From contig DATAVB010000092.1 in NCBI GenBank assembly GCA_036267955.1, positions 1-64,000 on the forward strand: a DNA stretch of 64,000 nt, read 5' to 3'. The DNA comes from DATAVB01 sp036267955 (GTDB lineage: Bacteria > Actinomycetota > Actinomycetes > Mycobacteriales > QHCD01). The notes under the pieces were generated by a model that saw nothing but the letters and a program-made list of their open reading frames with translations, was not told the origin of the DNA and ran no database searches. The stretch's first letter is position 1, and every line of letters starts with the position of its first letter. This document shows, in pieces, positions 25,806 through 34,022 of the stretch. Both the position numbers and the translations under genes were made by a program.

Positions 25806-27050
25806 TCAGCGCAACCGGAAGAGCACCTCGCCGGCGTTCGGCACCACCATCGTCTCCGGATCCGCGTCCCACTCGGCGGCGTCGATGCTCTCCGGAGCGC
25901 GGTACGACAGGTTCAGCGCCCGGGTCGTCGCCTCGTCGATGCCGGTGGCGAGGGTGACGGTGATCCGGCAGTGCTCGCCGGTGACCGGATCCATCGTGCC
26001 GGCGCCGCGAACGTGGGTGGAATGGGCGATGACGCTGCGCGGGATGTCGGCGAACCGCGGCGGGTCGGCCAGGAAATAGTCCCGGCAGTGGTATCCGATC
26101 CGGGCCAGGAACTGCCCGTGCGTCTCGCTGGCGACCGTGACGTGCGGCGCGTACAGCACCACCTCGCCGCCGTCCGCGACGACCGGATCGACCTTGTACA
26201 TGCCTTTCGCGGCGGTCCACAGGTCGTCGTACCGCTCGGAGACGAGCGACAACACCCGCCGCACCGGCCGGTCCAGATACCGCACGTGGGTCTGCGCGGA
26301 TACCTCCGCCGCGGCGGCCCAGGCCTCCTCCGGCGTACCGAACGCCATGAAGGCCGGGTCGTGCGAACCGGAGCCGACGACCAGGGCGAGACAGAGCCGC
26401 TCGGTCGGGACCATTTCGGCGGCCCGGTTGACGATCCGGCGCACCGGGGTGATCCCGGGGACGCCGATGATCGCGCCGCTGGTGATCAATGCGCCGAGCC
26501 AGTGGGTCAGATCGATGATCTCCCGGCCGGCGATGCCGGGGAAGAAGTACTTGTTGCCGCCGGAGAATCCGATGACCTCGTGCGGGAAGACCGGCCCGAG
26601 GACCAGACAGACGTCGTGCTCGACGGCGTGCCGGTTGACCGTCACCACAACGCTTTCGGCCAGCCGGCCGTCCGACGCGGCCGAGATCTCGGCCGCGTCG
26701 ATGGTGCCGAGGTCGGTGAGCGCGGACGGCTCCCACCATTCGTGATTTACCACGGTGACCCGCGGATCCTCGGCGATGTCCTTGCCGACGTGGTTGCTCA
26801 GCGCGGCACCGCGCAACGGCTGGTGGGTGCCCAGCGCGATCAGCACGGTCAGCCGGCTGACCCGGTCGACGACCGCGTCACGCAACGCCGTCAGCAATTC
26901 TGGCAACGGGCAGGTACGGGTGGCGTCCGGCACGATGACGCACAGGCTCCGGCCGGCCAGCGGCAGCGGGCCGAGCGCGTCCGCGACAAACCCGCGGGCC
27001 GTCGCCTCATCCAGCAGGCCGTCGGCGCCGCCGACCGTGCGAAGCGTCAT
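25806..27050 (-). CDS. larA: Nickel-dependent lactate racemase (LarA) homologue
   Basis: A 414-residue LarA-domain (DUF2088) protein. Family marks include PDATRTCPLPELL, the ALGTHQP histidine, GPVFPHEVIGFSGGNKYFFPG with the lysine that carries the nickel-pincer cofactor, and the C-terminal domain. LarA racemises lactate; many homologues epimerise other 2-hydroxy or sugar acids. The neighbours (sugar oxidoreductase, sugar isomerase, uronate genes) favour a sugar-acid substrate here. The cofactor-making genes larB/C/E are not in the window. The start at 27050 reads MTLRTVGG; it lies 9 nt after the Gfo/Idh stop, so these genes form one operon. Confidence 0.87.
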   Translation of the reverse strand: MTLRTVGGADGLLDEATARGFVADALGPLPLAGRSLCVIVPDATRTCPLPELLTALRDAVVDRVSRLTVLIALGTHQPLRGAALSNHVGKDIAEDPRVTVVNHEWWEPSALTDLGTIDAAEISAASDGRLAESVVVTVNRHAVEHDVCLVLGPVFPHEVIGFSGGNKYFFPGIAGREIIDLTHWLGALITSGAIIGVPGITPVRRIVNRAAEMVPTERLCLALVVGSGSHDPAFMAFGTPEEAWAAAAEVSAQTHVRYLDRPVRRVLSLVSERYDDLWTAAKGMYKVDPVVADGGEVVLYAPHVTVASETHGQFLARIGYHCRDYFLADPPRFADIPRSVIAHSTHVRGAGTMDPVTGEHCRITVTLATGIDEATTRALNLSYRAPESIDAAEWDADPETMVVPNAGEVLFRLR

Positions 27051-27059
27051 CGATCCAAC

Positions 27060-28136
27060 CTATGCCTTGCGCGGGGTGATCCGGACCGGCGCACCGGACC
27101 GGGCCGAGGCGTAGATCGCCCAGATCACGTCGAAGGTGCGCGCGGCCTGGCGCACCGTCACCAGCGGGTCGCGGCCCTGCGCCACGGCATCGAGGAAGTC
27201 CCGGTACTGAATGGTGTGCGCGTCCGACAGCGCCTTGGGATCGGCGCTGGCACTGACGCCGCCGGCGACCTCCCCGGGCAGCACGTCGGCGGCCTGATTG
27301 TCGCCCGCACCCGCTCCGTACGCCGGGGCGTCAGCGCCTTTCACGGCCGAATGGAAATAGGTGAGCTTGTCGTTCTCGATCACCGCCGAGCCCTGCGCGC
27401 CGAGCACCTGGATGCGGGCGGTGAGGCCCGGGTACGCGGCGGTGGTGCCGTGCACGGTGCCGAGCGCGCCGCTCTCGAACCGGATCGTCGCCACCGCGGT
27501 GTCCTCGACCTCGATGCGCTCGTGCGCCAGCGCGTCGGTCCAGGCGAACACCTCGACCGGCTGGCCGAGAAACCAGGTCAGCAGGTCGACCGAGTGCACG
27601 CCCTGGTTCATCAGGGCGCCGCCGCCGTCGAGCTTCCAGGTGCCGCGCCAGTCGCCGGAGTCGTAGTAGCCCTGGCTGCGCCACCAGGCGATGTCGGCGC
27701 TGCCGGAGGTGATGCGACCGAACTTCTCCTGTCGCAGGGCCTCGGCCACGACCTGGCTGGCCGGGTCGAAGCGGTGCTGGCTGATGACGGTCGCGACGCG
27801 GTCGGATTCCTCGCTGGCGGCGATGATGGCGTCGGCGGCCTCCGGGGTGACGTCCAGCGGCTTCTCGATGATGACGTTCTTCCCTGCCTTCAACGCCGCG
27901 ACCCCGAGCTCGGTATGCAGTCCACTGGGGACACACACCGCGACGGTGTCGATATCCGGACGGCGCAGGACCTCGTCGTACGCGCTGCTCGACTCGACGC
28001 CGAAACGTTCGCCGTACGCGGCCGCCCGGTCGGCGACCTCGTCCACCACGACCGCCAATTCCGTGTCCGGCAGGCTTTTGATCGTCTTCGAGTGCAGGTC
28101 GCCGATAACGCCACAACCGACTACAGCGAAACGCAT
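27060..28136 (-). CDS. Gfo/Idh/MocA family oxidoreductase
   Basis: A 358-residue NAD(P)-dependent sugar or polyol dehydrogenase. The Rossmann start is FAVVGCGVIGDLHSKTI. The cofactor-binding EKPLDVTPEAA follows near residue 93, and GDWRGTWKLDGGGALMNQGVHSVDLLTWF contains the family's active-site histidine. Such enzymes oxidise inositols, glucosides, aldoses or 1,5-anhydrosugars. It is the middle gene of a minus-strand run: sugar isomerase, this gene, larA. The divergent LacI regulator beyond the isomerase is the likely controller. Confidence 0.92.
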   Translation of the reverse strand: MRFAVVGCGVIGDLHSKTIKSLPDTELAVVVDEVADRAAAYGERFGVESSSAYDEVLRRPDIDTVAVCVPSGLHTELGVAALKAGKNVIIEKPLDVTPEAADAIIAASEESDRVATVISQHRFDPASQVVAEALRQEKFGRITSGSADIAWWRSQGYYDSGDWRGTWKLDGGGALMNQGVHSVDLLTWFLGQPVEVFAWTDALAHERIEVEDTAVATIRFESGALGTVHGTTAAYPGLTARIQVLGAQGSAVIENDKLTYFHSAVKGADAPAYGAGAGDNQAADVLPGEVAGGVSASADPKALSDAHTIQYRDFLDAVAQGRDPLVTVRQAARTFDVIWAIYASARSGAPVRITPRKA

Positions 28137-28169
28137 GTCAGATCCCTATCCCTGGGTGGAGTTGTTGGC

Positions 28170-28997
28170 TCAGTGGTATTCGATACCTTCGGCTTGGAGC
28201 AGGCCGGTGAACGCGTTGGTCGCCTTGTGAAAGAGCTCCGGCCCGGAGAATCCGCCGGCCGACCCGGCGTGCGCGAGATGCGGCTCCATCGAGAAGAACC
28301 CGTCGAAACCGCTGTCCCGCAAGGCCCGGAAGGTTTCCGGCAGCTGCCCGTCGCCCTCGCCGGCCGGGGTCACCGAGCCGTCCGCGGCGAGGGCGTCCTT
28401 GACGTGCACGTATTCCAGGTACGGACGCAGACTCTCGTATCCGTCGGTGAATGGCACGACCCCGCACTGCACGTAGTTGGCGGCGTCCCAGATCAGCCGC
28501 AACTGCGCGGATCCCAGCGATTCGACGAGGTCGAGACAGCGGGCCGGAATGTCGCCGTAAATCTCTTTTTCGTTCTCGTGCAGCAATACGACGTCATGGC
28601 CGGCGGCCTGATCCACCAGGGCGTCCATCCGGCGTAGCACCTCGTCGCGGTGGGCGGCCGGATCATCGCCGGCCGGAATGAAGAACGAGAACAACCGGAT
28701 GTACGGCGACTCGAAACGTTTCGCCACCTCCAGGGCCCGGCCGAACCGCTCCTGGTGCGCCTCGAAGTCGTCGTTGACGCCGACCTTCCCGATCGGCGAA
28801 CCGACCGAGGACAGCCGGATCCCGTGCCGGTTGAGGATTCCGGCGGCCTTGTCGAGTTGGTCCTCGTCGAGATCGAGAATGTTGGCGCCCCAGGCACTGC
28901 GGAACTCGATGTGCCGGATGCCGAGTTCATCAAGCACCGAGCACTGCAGCTCGAGATCGGGCGAAATCTCGTCGGCGAAGCCGGACAGGGTCCACAT
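28170..28997 (-). CDS. Sugar phosphate isomerase/epimerase (xylose isomerase-like TIM barrel)
   Basis: A 275-residue AP-endonuclease-2/IolE-like TIM barrel. It opens with WTLSGFADEISPDLELQCSVLDELG and includes LLHENEKEIYGD, RLIWDAANYVQCG and YVHVKDALAADG, which supply the metal ligands (Glu, Asp, His). ATG 28997 is preferred; an upstream in-frame GTG sits directly on the GAAGGAG ribosome-binding site. It leads an operon with the Gfo/Idh/MocA and larA genes. Substrate unknown; ketosugar epimerisation or 2-keto-inositol dehydration are family options. Confidence 0.88.
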   Translation of the reverse strand: MWTLSGFADEISPDLELQCSVLDELGIRHIEFRSAWGANILDLDEDQLDKAAGILNRHGIRLSSVGSPIGKVGVNDDFEAHQERFGRALEVAKRFESPYIRLFSFFIPAGDDPAAHRDEVLRRMDALVDQAAGHDVVLLHENEKEIYGDIPARCLDLVESLGSAQLRLIWDAANYVQCGVVPFTDGYESLRPYLEYVHVKDALAADGSVTPAGEGDGQLPETFRALRDSGFDGFFSMEPHLAHAGSAGGFSGPELFHKATNAFTGLLQAEGIEYH

Positions 28998-29114
28998 CAG
29001 TCTGCTCACTCCTTCACCGGTCACCCGGTGGGTCAACAGTTCAGCGTCGCGGTTGGGGCGGGCCCGATCGGAGAGCGGGCACACCGTCGACAACTCTAGG
29101 CGCGGCGGCGCGAG

Positions 29115-29132
29115 TTTGGCAATCGGTTGCAC
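29115..29132. promoter_or_regulatory. LacI-type operator candidate
   Basis: TTTGGCAATCGGTTGCAC is a CG-centred imperfect palindrome of the LacI/GalR kind, lying between the divergent isomerase and lacI-type genes. Nearby are TTGCCA repeats (29138-29151) and a direct repeat CAGACTGCGCA at about 29150 and 29182. Confidence 0.5.
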
Positions 29133-29218
29133 ATCATTGCCATTGTTGCCAGACTGCGCATACAGATGGCGCACCTCGCGTATACAGACTGCGCAGCTGT
29201 CCAAGGGAGGAGTCACCG

Positions 29219-30262
29219 GTGGCCCGGCGGATCACGATTCACGACGTCGCCCGTGAGGCCGGTGTCGCGGCGTCCACTGTATCGCGCGCATTCTCCATGC
29301 CGGAGCGAATCTCCGCGCCTACCCGGGAACATGTTGTCACCGTCGCCCAGCGACTGGGCTACCGTCCGAATCCGGTCGCCCGCGCGCTGCCCCGCGGAAA
29401 GACGCAGACGCTCGCCCTGCTCGTACCGGATATCACCAATCCGTTCTTCTTCGGGCTGATTCGCGGGGCGGAACGGCAGGCCGCCTCGGCCGGCTACACG
29501 ATGGTGCTGGCCGATACCGGCGAATCGGCCACCGTCGAGCGGACGCACGTCGAGCGGCTCACCGGCGGTGTCGACGGATTCGTGCTGGCCTCCTCCCGGC
29601 TCACCGACGAGGGGCTGCGCGACATCATCGCCACGCAGAGCGCCGTGGTGGTCAACCGGGTGATCGGCGACGACATCCCGTGCGTCGTCATCAACGAGGA
29701 ACAGGGAATGCGCCAGGCGGTCGAACACCTGGTTTCCCTGGGCCACCGACGGATCGCCTATCTCTCCGGCCCGAGCACGTCGTGGTCCAACCGGACGAAA
29801 TGGCGCGCCCTGCAGAGCTCCGGCCGGAGGCTGGGCGTCCCAATCGTCAAGCTGGGCCCGTTCTCCCCGACCGTCGCCGGTGGCGCCGCGGCCGCCGACG
29901 CCGTGCTGGTCGCTGCGGCAACCGCGCTGATCGCCTTCAACGACCTGCTCGCGATCGGCGCCGCACGGCGCTTTCTGGCCCGCGGCATCGCGGTGCCCGA
30001 ACAGATGAGCATCGTCGGGTGCGACGACATCTTCGGCGCCGATTTCTGCCAGCCGCCGCTCACCACGCTGTCCGCCGATATCGAGCAGGCCGGCCGCTCG
30101 GCGATCGACCTGCTGCTGAGCGGTCTGGGGCGGGCCGACGGCCGTCCCGGCAGCCAGCCCGACAATCCGACCAACCCACCCGCCGTCGCCGACCGGGTGG
30201 TGCTCGCCAGCCACCTGCTGATCCGGGAATCGACCGGACCGGCGCCGGCCACCGCTCGCTAG
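29219..30262 (+). CDS. LacI-family transcriptional regulator
   Basis: A 347-residue repressor with the N-terminal helix-turn-helix ITIHDVAREAGVAASTVSRAFS, the hinge GYRPNPVARALPRGKTQTLALLVPD, and a periplasmic-binding-protein-like effector domain (SIVGCDDIFGADFCQPPLTTL). The start GTG 29219 has AGGGAGGAG upstream. It lies between divergent sugar genes and 37 nt before uxaC, so it probably senses a uronate or related metabolite and controls both directions. The operator candidate at 29115-29132 supports this. Confidence 0.93.
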   Translation: MARRITIHDVAREAGVAASTVSRAFSMPERISAPTREHVVTVAQRLGYRPNPVARALPRGKTQTLALLVPDITNPFFFGLIRGAERQAASAGYTMVLADTGESATVERTHVERLTGGVDGFVLASSRLTDEGLRDIIATQSAVVVNRVIGDDIPCVVINEEQGMRQAVEHLVSLGHRRIAYLSGPSTSWSNRTKWRALQSSGRRLGVPIVKLGPFSPTVAGGAAAADAVLVAAATALIAFNDLLAIGAARRFLARGIAVPEQMSIVGCDDIFGADFCQPPLTTLSADIEQAGRSAIDLLLSGLGRADGRPGSQPDNPTNPPAVADRVVLASHLLIRESTGPAPATAR

Positions 30263-30299
30263 CGACGCCCACCAGCGACACCGATCTGAAGGATGCCTG

Positions 30300-31712
30300 A
30301 TGAAGAAGCTCGAGCCGCATGCCGACCGGCTCTTCCCGGCCGACCCGACCACCCGGACGGTCGCCCGGCAGTTGTTCGGCGAGGTCGCCGACCTGCCGAT
30401 CGTCTCGCCGCACGGCCACGTCGAGGCCGGCGTGCTCGCCGAGGACCAGCCGTTCGGCGACCCGGCGTCGCTGCTGGTGACCCCGGACCATTACGTGACC
30501 CGGCTGATCCATTCCCAGGGCGTGCCGCTGGAGAAGCTCGGCGTCCCGGTCGGCGGCGCCGCCTCGACCGCGAAGCCACGGGACATCTGGCGGATCTTCT
30601 GTGCGCACTGGAAGTACTTCCGCGGCACGCCGTCGCGTTACTGGATCGAGTCGGAGCTGGCCGAGGTGTTCGGCGTCGAGGAGATGCCGTCGCCGGAGAC
30701 GGCGGACACCCTCTTCGACGCGCTGAGCAGCAAACTCGAATCGCCGGAATTCCGGCCGCGGGCGCTGTTCTCCCGCTTCAACCTGCATTCGCTGGCCACC
30801 ACGGACGATCCGCGCAGCACCCTGGCGCACCACAAGGCCCTGAATGACGACCCGAGCTGGGAGGGACGCGTCGTGCCGACCTTCCGGCCGGACGCGTACC
30901 TCGACCCGAATTTGCCGCGCTGGCCGGAAAACGTCGCCCTGCTGGGCGTTTCGGCCGACATCGACACCGGCACGTACGCCGGCTACATCAGCGCGCTGGA
31001 GCAGCGGCGCGCGCATTTCGTCGCCAACGGCGGCACCGCCACCGACCACGGCGCCGCCGATGCCGGCAGCCAGCCGCTGGAGCCGGCCGAGGCGCAACGC
31101 GTCTACGCCGCGGCACTTGCGGGCACAGCCACCCCGGCGGAACGGACCGCGTTCCGCCGGCACATGCTGTCGGAGATGGCCCGGATGGCCTGCGACGACG
31201 GCCTGGTCATGCAATTGCACCCCTCGGTATTGCGCAATTACCACGGCCCGGCATTCCGGAAATACGGCGCGGACGTCGGCCACGACATTCCGGTCGCCGC
31301 GGAATTCACGAAATCACTGCGGCCGCTGCTCGAGCGGTACGGCACCCACCCGAATTACCGGCTGGTGCTCTTCACCGTCGACGAGGACGTCTGGTCCCGG
31401 GAAATCGCGCCGCTGGCGGGTTTCTATCCGTCGGTCTATGTCGGTGCGCCGTGGTGGTACCTCGATACACCCGACACGATGATGCGGTTCCGCGAGGCCG
31501 TGACCGACACGGTGGGCTTTTACCGGACGTCGGGATTCGTGGACGACACCCGCGCTTTCTGCTCGATTCCGGCCCGGCACAATGCCGCCCGCCGGGTCGA
31601 CTGCAGTTACCTTGCCCGGCTCGTCGTGGAACACCGGCTCAGCGAGGACGAGGCGACCGAGATCGCCCGCGACCTCGCATTCGCCCTTCCGAAAGAGGTA
31701 TTCCGGCTCTGA
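30300..31712 (+). CDS. uxaC: Glucuronate (uronate) isomerase
   Basis: A 470-residue UxaC of normal length. It interconverts D-glucuronate/D-fructuronate or D-galacturonate/D-tagaturonate. Typical segments are PIVSPHGHVEAGVLAED (metal-binding His-x-His), DHYVTRLIHSQGV, RALFSRFNLHSLATTDDP, VVPTFRPDAYLDP and HPSVLRNYHGPAF. The amidohydrolase fold is intact to ARHNAARRVDCSYLARLVVEHRL. ATG 30300 follows a GAAGGAT ribosome-binding site. Its stop shares one base with the next start (TGATG), coupling it to the uronate reductase. Confidence 0.96.
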   Translation: MKKLEPHADRLFPADPTTRTVARQLFGEVADLPIVSPHGHVEAGVLAEDQPFGDPASLLVTPDHYVTRLIHSQGVPLEKLGVPVGGAASTAKPRDIWRIFCAHWKYFRGTPSRYWIESELAEVFGVEEMPSPETADTLFDALSSKLESPEFRPRALFSRFNLHSLATTDDPRSTLAHHKALNDDPSWEGRVVPTFRPDAYLDPNLPRWPENVALLGVSADIDTGTYAGYISALEQRRAHFVANGGTATDHGAADAGSQPLEPAEAQRVYAAALAGTATPAERTAFRRHMLSEMARMACDDGLVMQLHPSVLRNYHGPAFRKYGADVGHDIPVAAEFTKSLRPLLERYGTHPNYRLVLFTVDEDVWSREIAPLAGFYPSVYVGAPWWYLDTPDTMMRFREAVTDTVGFYRTSGFVDDTRAFCSIPARHNAARRVDCSYLARLVVEHRLSEDEATEIARDLAFALPKEVFRL

Positions 31713-33061
31713 TGGCCCGACTCTCCCGCTCCACCGCGAACCTGCCGGCATTTCCGGTTCGGACTGTCCACCTGGGACTCGGTGCGTTCCACCGGGCCCA
31801 TCAGGCCTGGTACGCGCACGCCGCCGGCGACGAGCGCGGCATCGCCGCGTTCACCGGCCGGCGCCCGGACGCCGCCGTACCGCTGGCCGAGCAGGACGGT
31901 CTCTACACCCTGCTGGTCCGCGGCGCGGGCGGCGATGAGGCGGAGATCATCCGCAGCATCAGCGCCGCGCACGACGGTGCGGATATCGCCGCGCTGACCG
32001 GATATCTCGCCGATCCGGCGGTGTCGGTCGTGACGCTCACCATCACCGAGGCCGGTTACCACCGCGGCCCGGACGGCACGATCGACCGCACCGCCGCGGC
32101 CGGCGACATCGAGGCACTCCGAAATGGCGGCACGCCGGGCACCGCGCCAGGCCGGCTGCTGGCCGGACTCGCGGCCCGGCGCAACGCCGATTCCGGCCCG
32201 ATCGCGGTCGTACCGTGCGACAACCTCTCCGGCAACGGCGAGGCGACCAGTGCGGTCCTGGCGAGTCTCGCCGAGGCGGTCGACCCGGCGTTGGCGGTCT
32301 GGGTCAAGGAGACCGTCAGCTTCGTCTCGACGATGGTGGACCGCATCACCCCGGCGACGACCGACGAGGACCGGGCCACGGCCGGCCGGCTGACCGGTTT
32401 CCAGGACCACTCCCCGGTAGTCACCGAGCCGTTCACCGAATGGCTGCTGGCCGATGCGTTTCCCGGCCTCAGGCCGACCTGGGACGCCGCCGGCGCAAGG
32501 TTCGTCACCGACGTCACCCCATTCGAGACGCGCAAGCTCTGGCTGCTCAACGGCGCGCACTCGACGCTTGCTTACGCCGGGCCGACCCGCGGACACCGGA
32601 CCGTCGCCGAGGCCGTAGGGGATCAGGTCTGCCGGGACTGGATGGACGAGTGGTGGGACGAGGCGGCGCGGCACCTGACCATTCCGGCCGGGGAGATCAG
32701 CGCCTACCGGGCGGCCCTGCTCGACCGGTTCGCCAACCCGCGGATCCAGCATCTGCTGGCCCAGATCGCAGCCGACGGTTCGCAGAAACTGACATTCCGG
32801 ATCGTGCCGGTGGTGCGCGCCGAGCGGGCCGCCGGGCGGCTGCCGGGCGGAGGCGTGCGGGCGCTGGCCGCCTGGCTGGTGCACCTGCGGGACGGCAGTG
32901 CGGTCAGGGACCCGCGCGCGGCCGAGCTGGCCGGGCTGATCGCCGGCCCGCTGGCCGATGCCGCGCCGCGCACGCTGGCCGTGCTGGATTCGGAGCTGGC
33001 CGCGGACGCCGATCTGGTGGCGGCCGTGATCGATGCGGCCGGCGAGCTCGGCTGGAAATAG
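31712..33061 (+). CDS. Mannitol dehydrogenase-family hexuronate reductase
   Basis: A 449-residue polyol-specific long-chain dehydrogenase with the N-terminal VHLGLGAFHRAHQAWYA, the CDNLSGNGEATSAVL segment, the catalytic lysine in FETRKLWLLNGAHSTLAY, and the C-terminal helical domain (GSQKLTFRIVPVVRAERAAG). Directly after uxaC, it should reduce fructuronate to mannonate (UxuB) or tagaturonate to altronate (UxaB). The sequence alone does not decide which, so no symbol is given. The dehydratase that would follow (UxuA or UxaA) is not in the window. Confidence 0.9.
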   Translation: MARLSRSTANLPAFPVRTVHLGLGAFHRAHQAWYAHAAGDERGIAAFTGRRPDAAVPLAEQDGLYTLLVRGAGGDEAEIIRSISAAHDGADIAALTGYLADPAVSVVTLTITEAGYHRGPDGTIDRTAAAGDIEALRNGGTPGTAPGRLLAGLAARRNADSGPIAVVPCDNLSGNGEATSAVLASLAEAVDPALAVWVKETVSFVSTMVDRITPATTDEDRATAGRLTGFQDHSPVVTEPFTEWLLADAFPGLRPTWDAAGARFVTDVTPFETRKLWLLNGAHSTLAYAGPTRGHRTVAEAVGDQVCRDWMDEWWDEAARHLTIPAGEISAYRAALLDRFANPRIQHLLAQIAADGSQKLTFRIVPVVRAERAAGRLPGGGVRALAAWLVHLRDGSAVRDPRAAELAGLIAGPLADAAPRTLAVLDSELAADADLVAAVIDAAGELGWK

Positions 33062-33077
33062 CTGGGTCGGCTGACGG

Positions 33078-33623
33078 TCAGTCGGAGCGGGTGTCGAGGT
33101 CGGCGGCCAGCAGATCCATCAGCAGGCCGTCGTGGAACGTGCCGTCCGGGCCCCGTTCGTACTGCCGCATGATCCCGACCGGCCGAAAACCGACCCGTTC
33201 GTAACACCGGATCGCCGGCTTGTTGTCCGCCGCCGGATCGATGGTCAGCCGGTGATGGTGGCGCTCGGCGACGAGGAAGCGGGCCAGCAGCCGGACCGCC
33301 TCCGACCCGATGCCGCGGCCCTGCCAGGACTCGGAGAGGTAGATGTCGATCGAGGCGTGCCGGTAGTCCGGCTCCTTCTCCTCGCCGTACTGGATGCCGC
33401 CGGCAACGGCGTCAGCCACCTCGACGACGAGTAGTACGTCATCGGTCGGCGTCGGCTCCAGGAGCGCCGCGGCCATCTCCTCGGGCGGGTCTGGCTCGCC
33501 CCACCACCGGGTCACCGACGGCTCCGCCCGGATCGCCCGCAGAGCGATCAGATCCGCCGGGCCGCCGGGCCGCACGATGGTGCGGGGACCGATGAGCCGG
33601 GGCCGTACGACCGCATCGGTCAT
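33078..33623 (-). CDS. GNAT-family N-acetyltransferase (RimJ/RimL-like)
   Basis: A 181-residue acetyltransferase. The acetyl-CoA loop is SESWQGRGIGSEAVRLLARFL (residues about 97-117) and the end has NKPAIRCYERVGFRPVGIMRQYER, the usual GNAT terminal motif. The opening IGPRTIVRPGGPADLIALRAI is typical of the RimJ/AacA4-like subgroup that acetylates protein N-termini or aminoglycosides. It is convergent with the uronate reductase gene (16 nt apart). Substrate unknown. Confidence 0.88.
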   Translation of the reverse strand: MTDAVVRPRLIGPRTIVRPGGPADLIALRAIRAEPSVTRWWGEPDPPEEMAAALLEPTPTDDVLLVVEVADAVAGGIQYGEEKEPDYRHASIDIYLSESWQGRGIGSEAVRLLARFLVAERHHHRLTIDPAADNKPAIRCYERVGFRPVGIMRQYERGPDGTFHDGLLMDLLAADLDTRSD

Positions 33624-34022
33624 GTGCGCGCCCTGCCTGTGGCTGGAGAGAAAGCTGGAGCCATGACGATAGCCGCCGGGTCCGTGAATGCGCGATCATC
33701 AGCCGGATCCGGCAACAGTCTGTGATGGCGCGACTACCCGCGAAATGTCCGAATTCTCGGGCCGCCGGCGGCGAATAATCGGATATCTAGGAATATTCTT
33801 CGCCAAATTCTGCGGATTCCCGGCGCACTGCAGCCGTCCATTGCGGGTGCTGGAGGGCTGCGCGGGCGACAGCATCCCGCCAGTGCCTTTAAGCTGTCAG
33901 GGCGCCGTCGACGGCCGCCGCTGAAGGCGGCCCACTGCAGCAGCGTCATAGGGGGAGTCCAACGTCGTCAGATTAGCCGAGGAGAACCGGTCACATAGCG
34001 CATTAGGGTAAGAAGGAAGCCG
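33624..34022. other. 399-bp intergenic region with an AT-richer pocket
   Basis: The region lies between divergent GNAT and kinase genes. A lower-GC pocket at about 33768-33820 contains GGATATCTAGGAATATTC. A hairpin GGCCGCC/GGCGGCC is at 33913-33932. The kinase's AAGGAAG ribosome-binding site is at about 34013. Short open frames occur but none has convincing coding support. Confidence 0.5.

Noticed and set aside
24321..28637. 1438-codon plus-strand frame
   Set aside because: It lies opposite five well-supported minus-strand genes (M20 hydrolase, ligase, larA, Gfo/Idh, isomerase) and has no recognisable domain.
33688..33924. 78-codon frame in the gap before the kinase
   Set aside because: No ribosome-binding site, odd composition and no recognised relative; kept only as part of the intergenic description.
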